From assembly GCA_900754715.1 (NCBI GenBank), contig CAAEDX010000216.1:1-13867 (forward strand): DNA of 13,867 bases, written 5' to 3'. The notes beneath the pieces were generated by a model that made no database searches, had not been told where the DNA came from, and worked only from the letters and a program-made list of their open reading frames with translations. The DNA comes from Erysipelotrichaceae bacterium (GTDB lineage Bacteria; Bacillota_I; Bacilli_A; Erysipelotrichales; Erysipelotrichaceae). Positions 13,761-13,867 of this stretch are shown piece after piece (position 1 is the first letter of the stretch; each line of letters opens with the position of its first letter). Both the position numbers and the translations under genes were made by a program.

Positions 13761-13867
13761 AATAGATGATACCACATCTACGGTCTTCAAGACAACCCCT
13801 TTGGGCACTTGAATATGTTCATGGGTAAAGTCGACCAATCCCGTGATGCCGCAGGCGATCAAACGGT
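13716..13867 (-). CDS. rex: Redox-sensing repressor Rex, C-terminal end (cut by window edge)
   Basis: Only the last 50 residues are present. Rex represses fermentation and respiration genes and leaves DNA when NADH is high. The fragment reads RLIACGITGLVDFTHEHIQV then PKGVVLKTVDVVSSIQELVF, matching the end of the Rex Rossmann domain (the GI-x-GI-x-NF-x-P and V-x-NVDL-x-x-EL-x-x-L pattern) and the C-terminal helix that swaps between subunits. The tail ETNSLNARR goes a little past the usual end. The last third contains the asnS leader promoter and the first leader hairpin, so these codons serve two purposes. No terminator lies between this stop codon and asnS other than the regulated one, so rex messages may also pass through the T-box. 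Confidence 0.82.
   Translation of the reverse strand, partial: RLIACGITGLVDFTHEHIQVPKGVVLKTVDVVSSIQELVFETNSLNARR
13766..13795 (-). promoter_or_regulatory. Putative promoter of the asnS leader, inside the rex-like gene
   Basis: Minus-strand TTGTCT (13790-13795), 18-bp spacer, TATCAT (13766-13771), with TGG before the -10. Transcription would start near 13759, just ahead of the first leader hairpin. All of it lies within the last 50 codons of the rex-like gene. Confidence 0.55.

Noticed and set aside
1..13867. CRISPR array, insertion sequence, prophage or defence island
   Set aside because: No spaced direct repeats, transposase, integrase or phage genes; the genes are housekeeping or sporulation types.

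Overview
The window looks like ordinary chromosome from a spore-forming, low-to-medium G+C Firmicute. The evidence is purine-rich Shine-Dalgarno sites (AAGGAGG-type), many intrinsic terminators with T tracts, a SpoVAF/GerA-family spore membrane protein, a T-box-controlled asparaginyl-tRNA synthetase, PyrR, Rex and PTS enzyme I. The gene mix and roughly even base composition would suit a sporulating Erysipelotrichales or clostridial gut bacterium, but placing it further is inference. No prophage, insertion sequence, CRISPR array, tRNA or rRNA was seen.

Left part (1-2829). The 5' end of a Cof-type HAD phosphatase gene (minus, cut by the window) diverges from a YbaK/EbsC Cys-tRNA(Pro) deacylase gene. 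That gene converges, with a 20-bp overlap, on an uncharacterised 189-aa gene. The latter diverges from a stand-alone pyrR that has its own sigma-A promoter, almost no leader and a terminator overlapping its stop codon. A GDT1/TMEM165-type cation transporter follows.

Middle (2836-8806, all minus). A uridine-kinase-like protein with a ThrRS-type N-terminal domain is translationally coupled to a 144-aa unknown gene. Upstream of the pair lies about 490 bp without a convincing conventional gene. This stretch is bounded by the ptsI terminator on one side and a second terminator just before the 144-aa gene on the other. It is purine-rich on the minus strand, rich in GATC-centred inverted repeats, and holds a 34-codon Arg-rich ORF behind a strong SD. 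It is the best candidate here for an undescribed element (structured leader/attenuator or sRNA). Next come ptsI with its own promoter, a small 93-aa gene and spoVAF; the last two form one unit.

Right part (8807-13867, all minus). An ABC-F ATPase gene is the second gene of an operon whose first gene encodes a membrane-anchored, amidase_3-like protein that seems to have lost its zinc-binding histidines. Upstream is asnS, preceded by a complete asparagine T-box leader: AAC specifier, UGGC acceptor-pairing bulge and mutually exclusive antiterminator/terminator. The T-box promoter and the first leader hairpin lie inside the 3' end of a rex-like gene cut by the window edge.

Functional themes are translation and its quality control (YbaK, AsnRS, ABC-F), pyrimidine metabolism (PyrR, uridine-kinase-like protein), sugar uptake (EI), redox control (Rex) and sporulation/envelope (SpoVAF, amidase-like protein).
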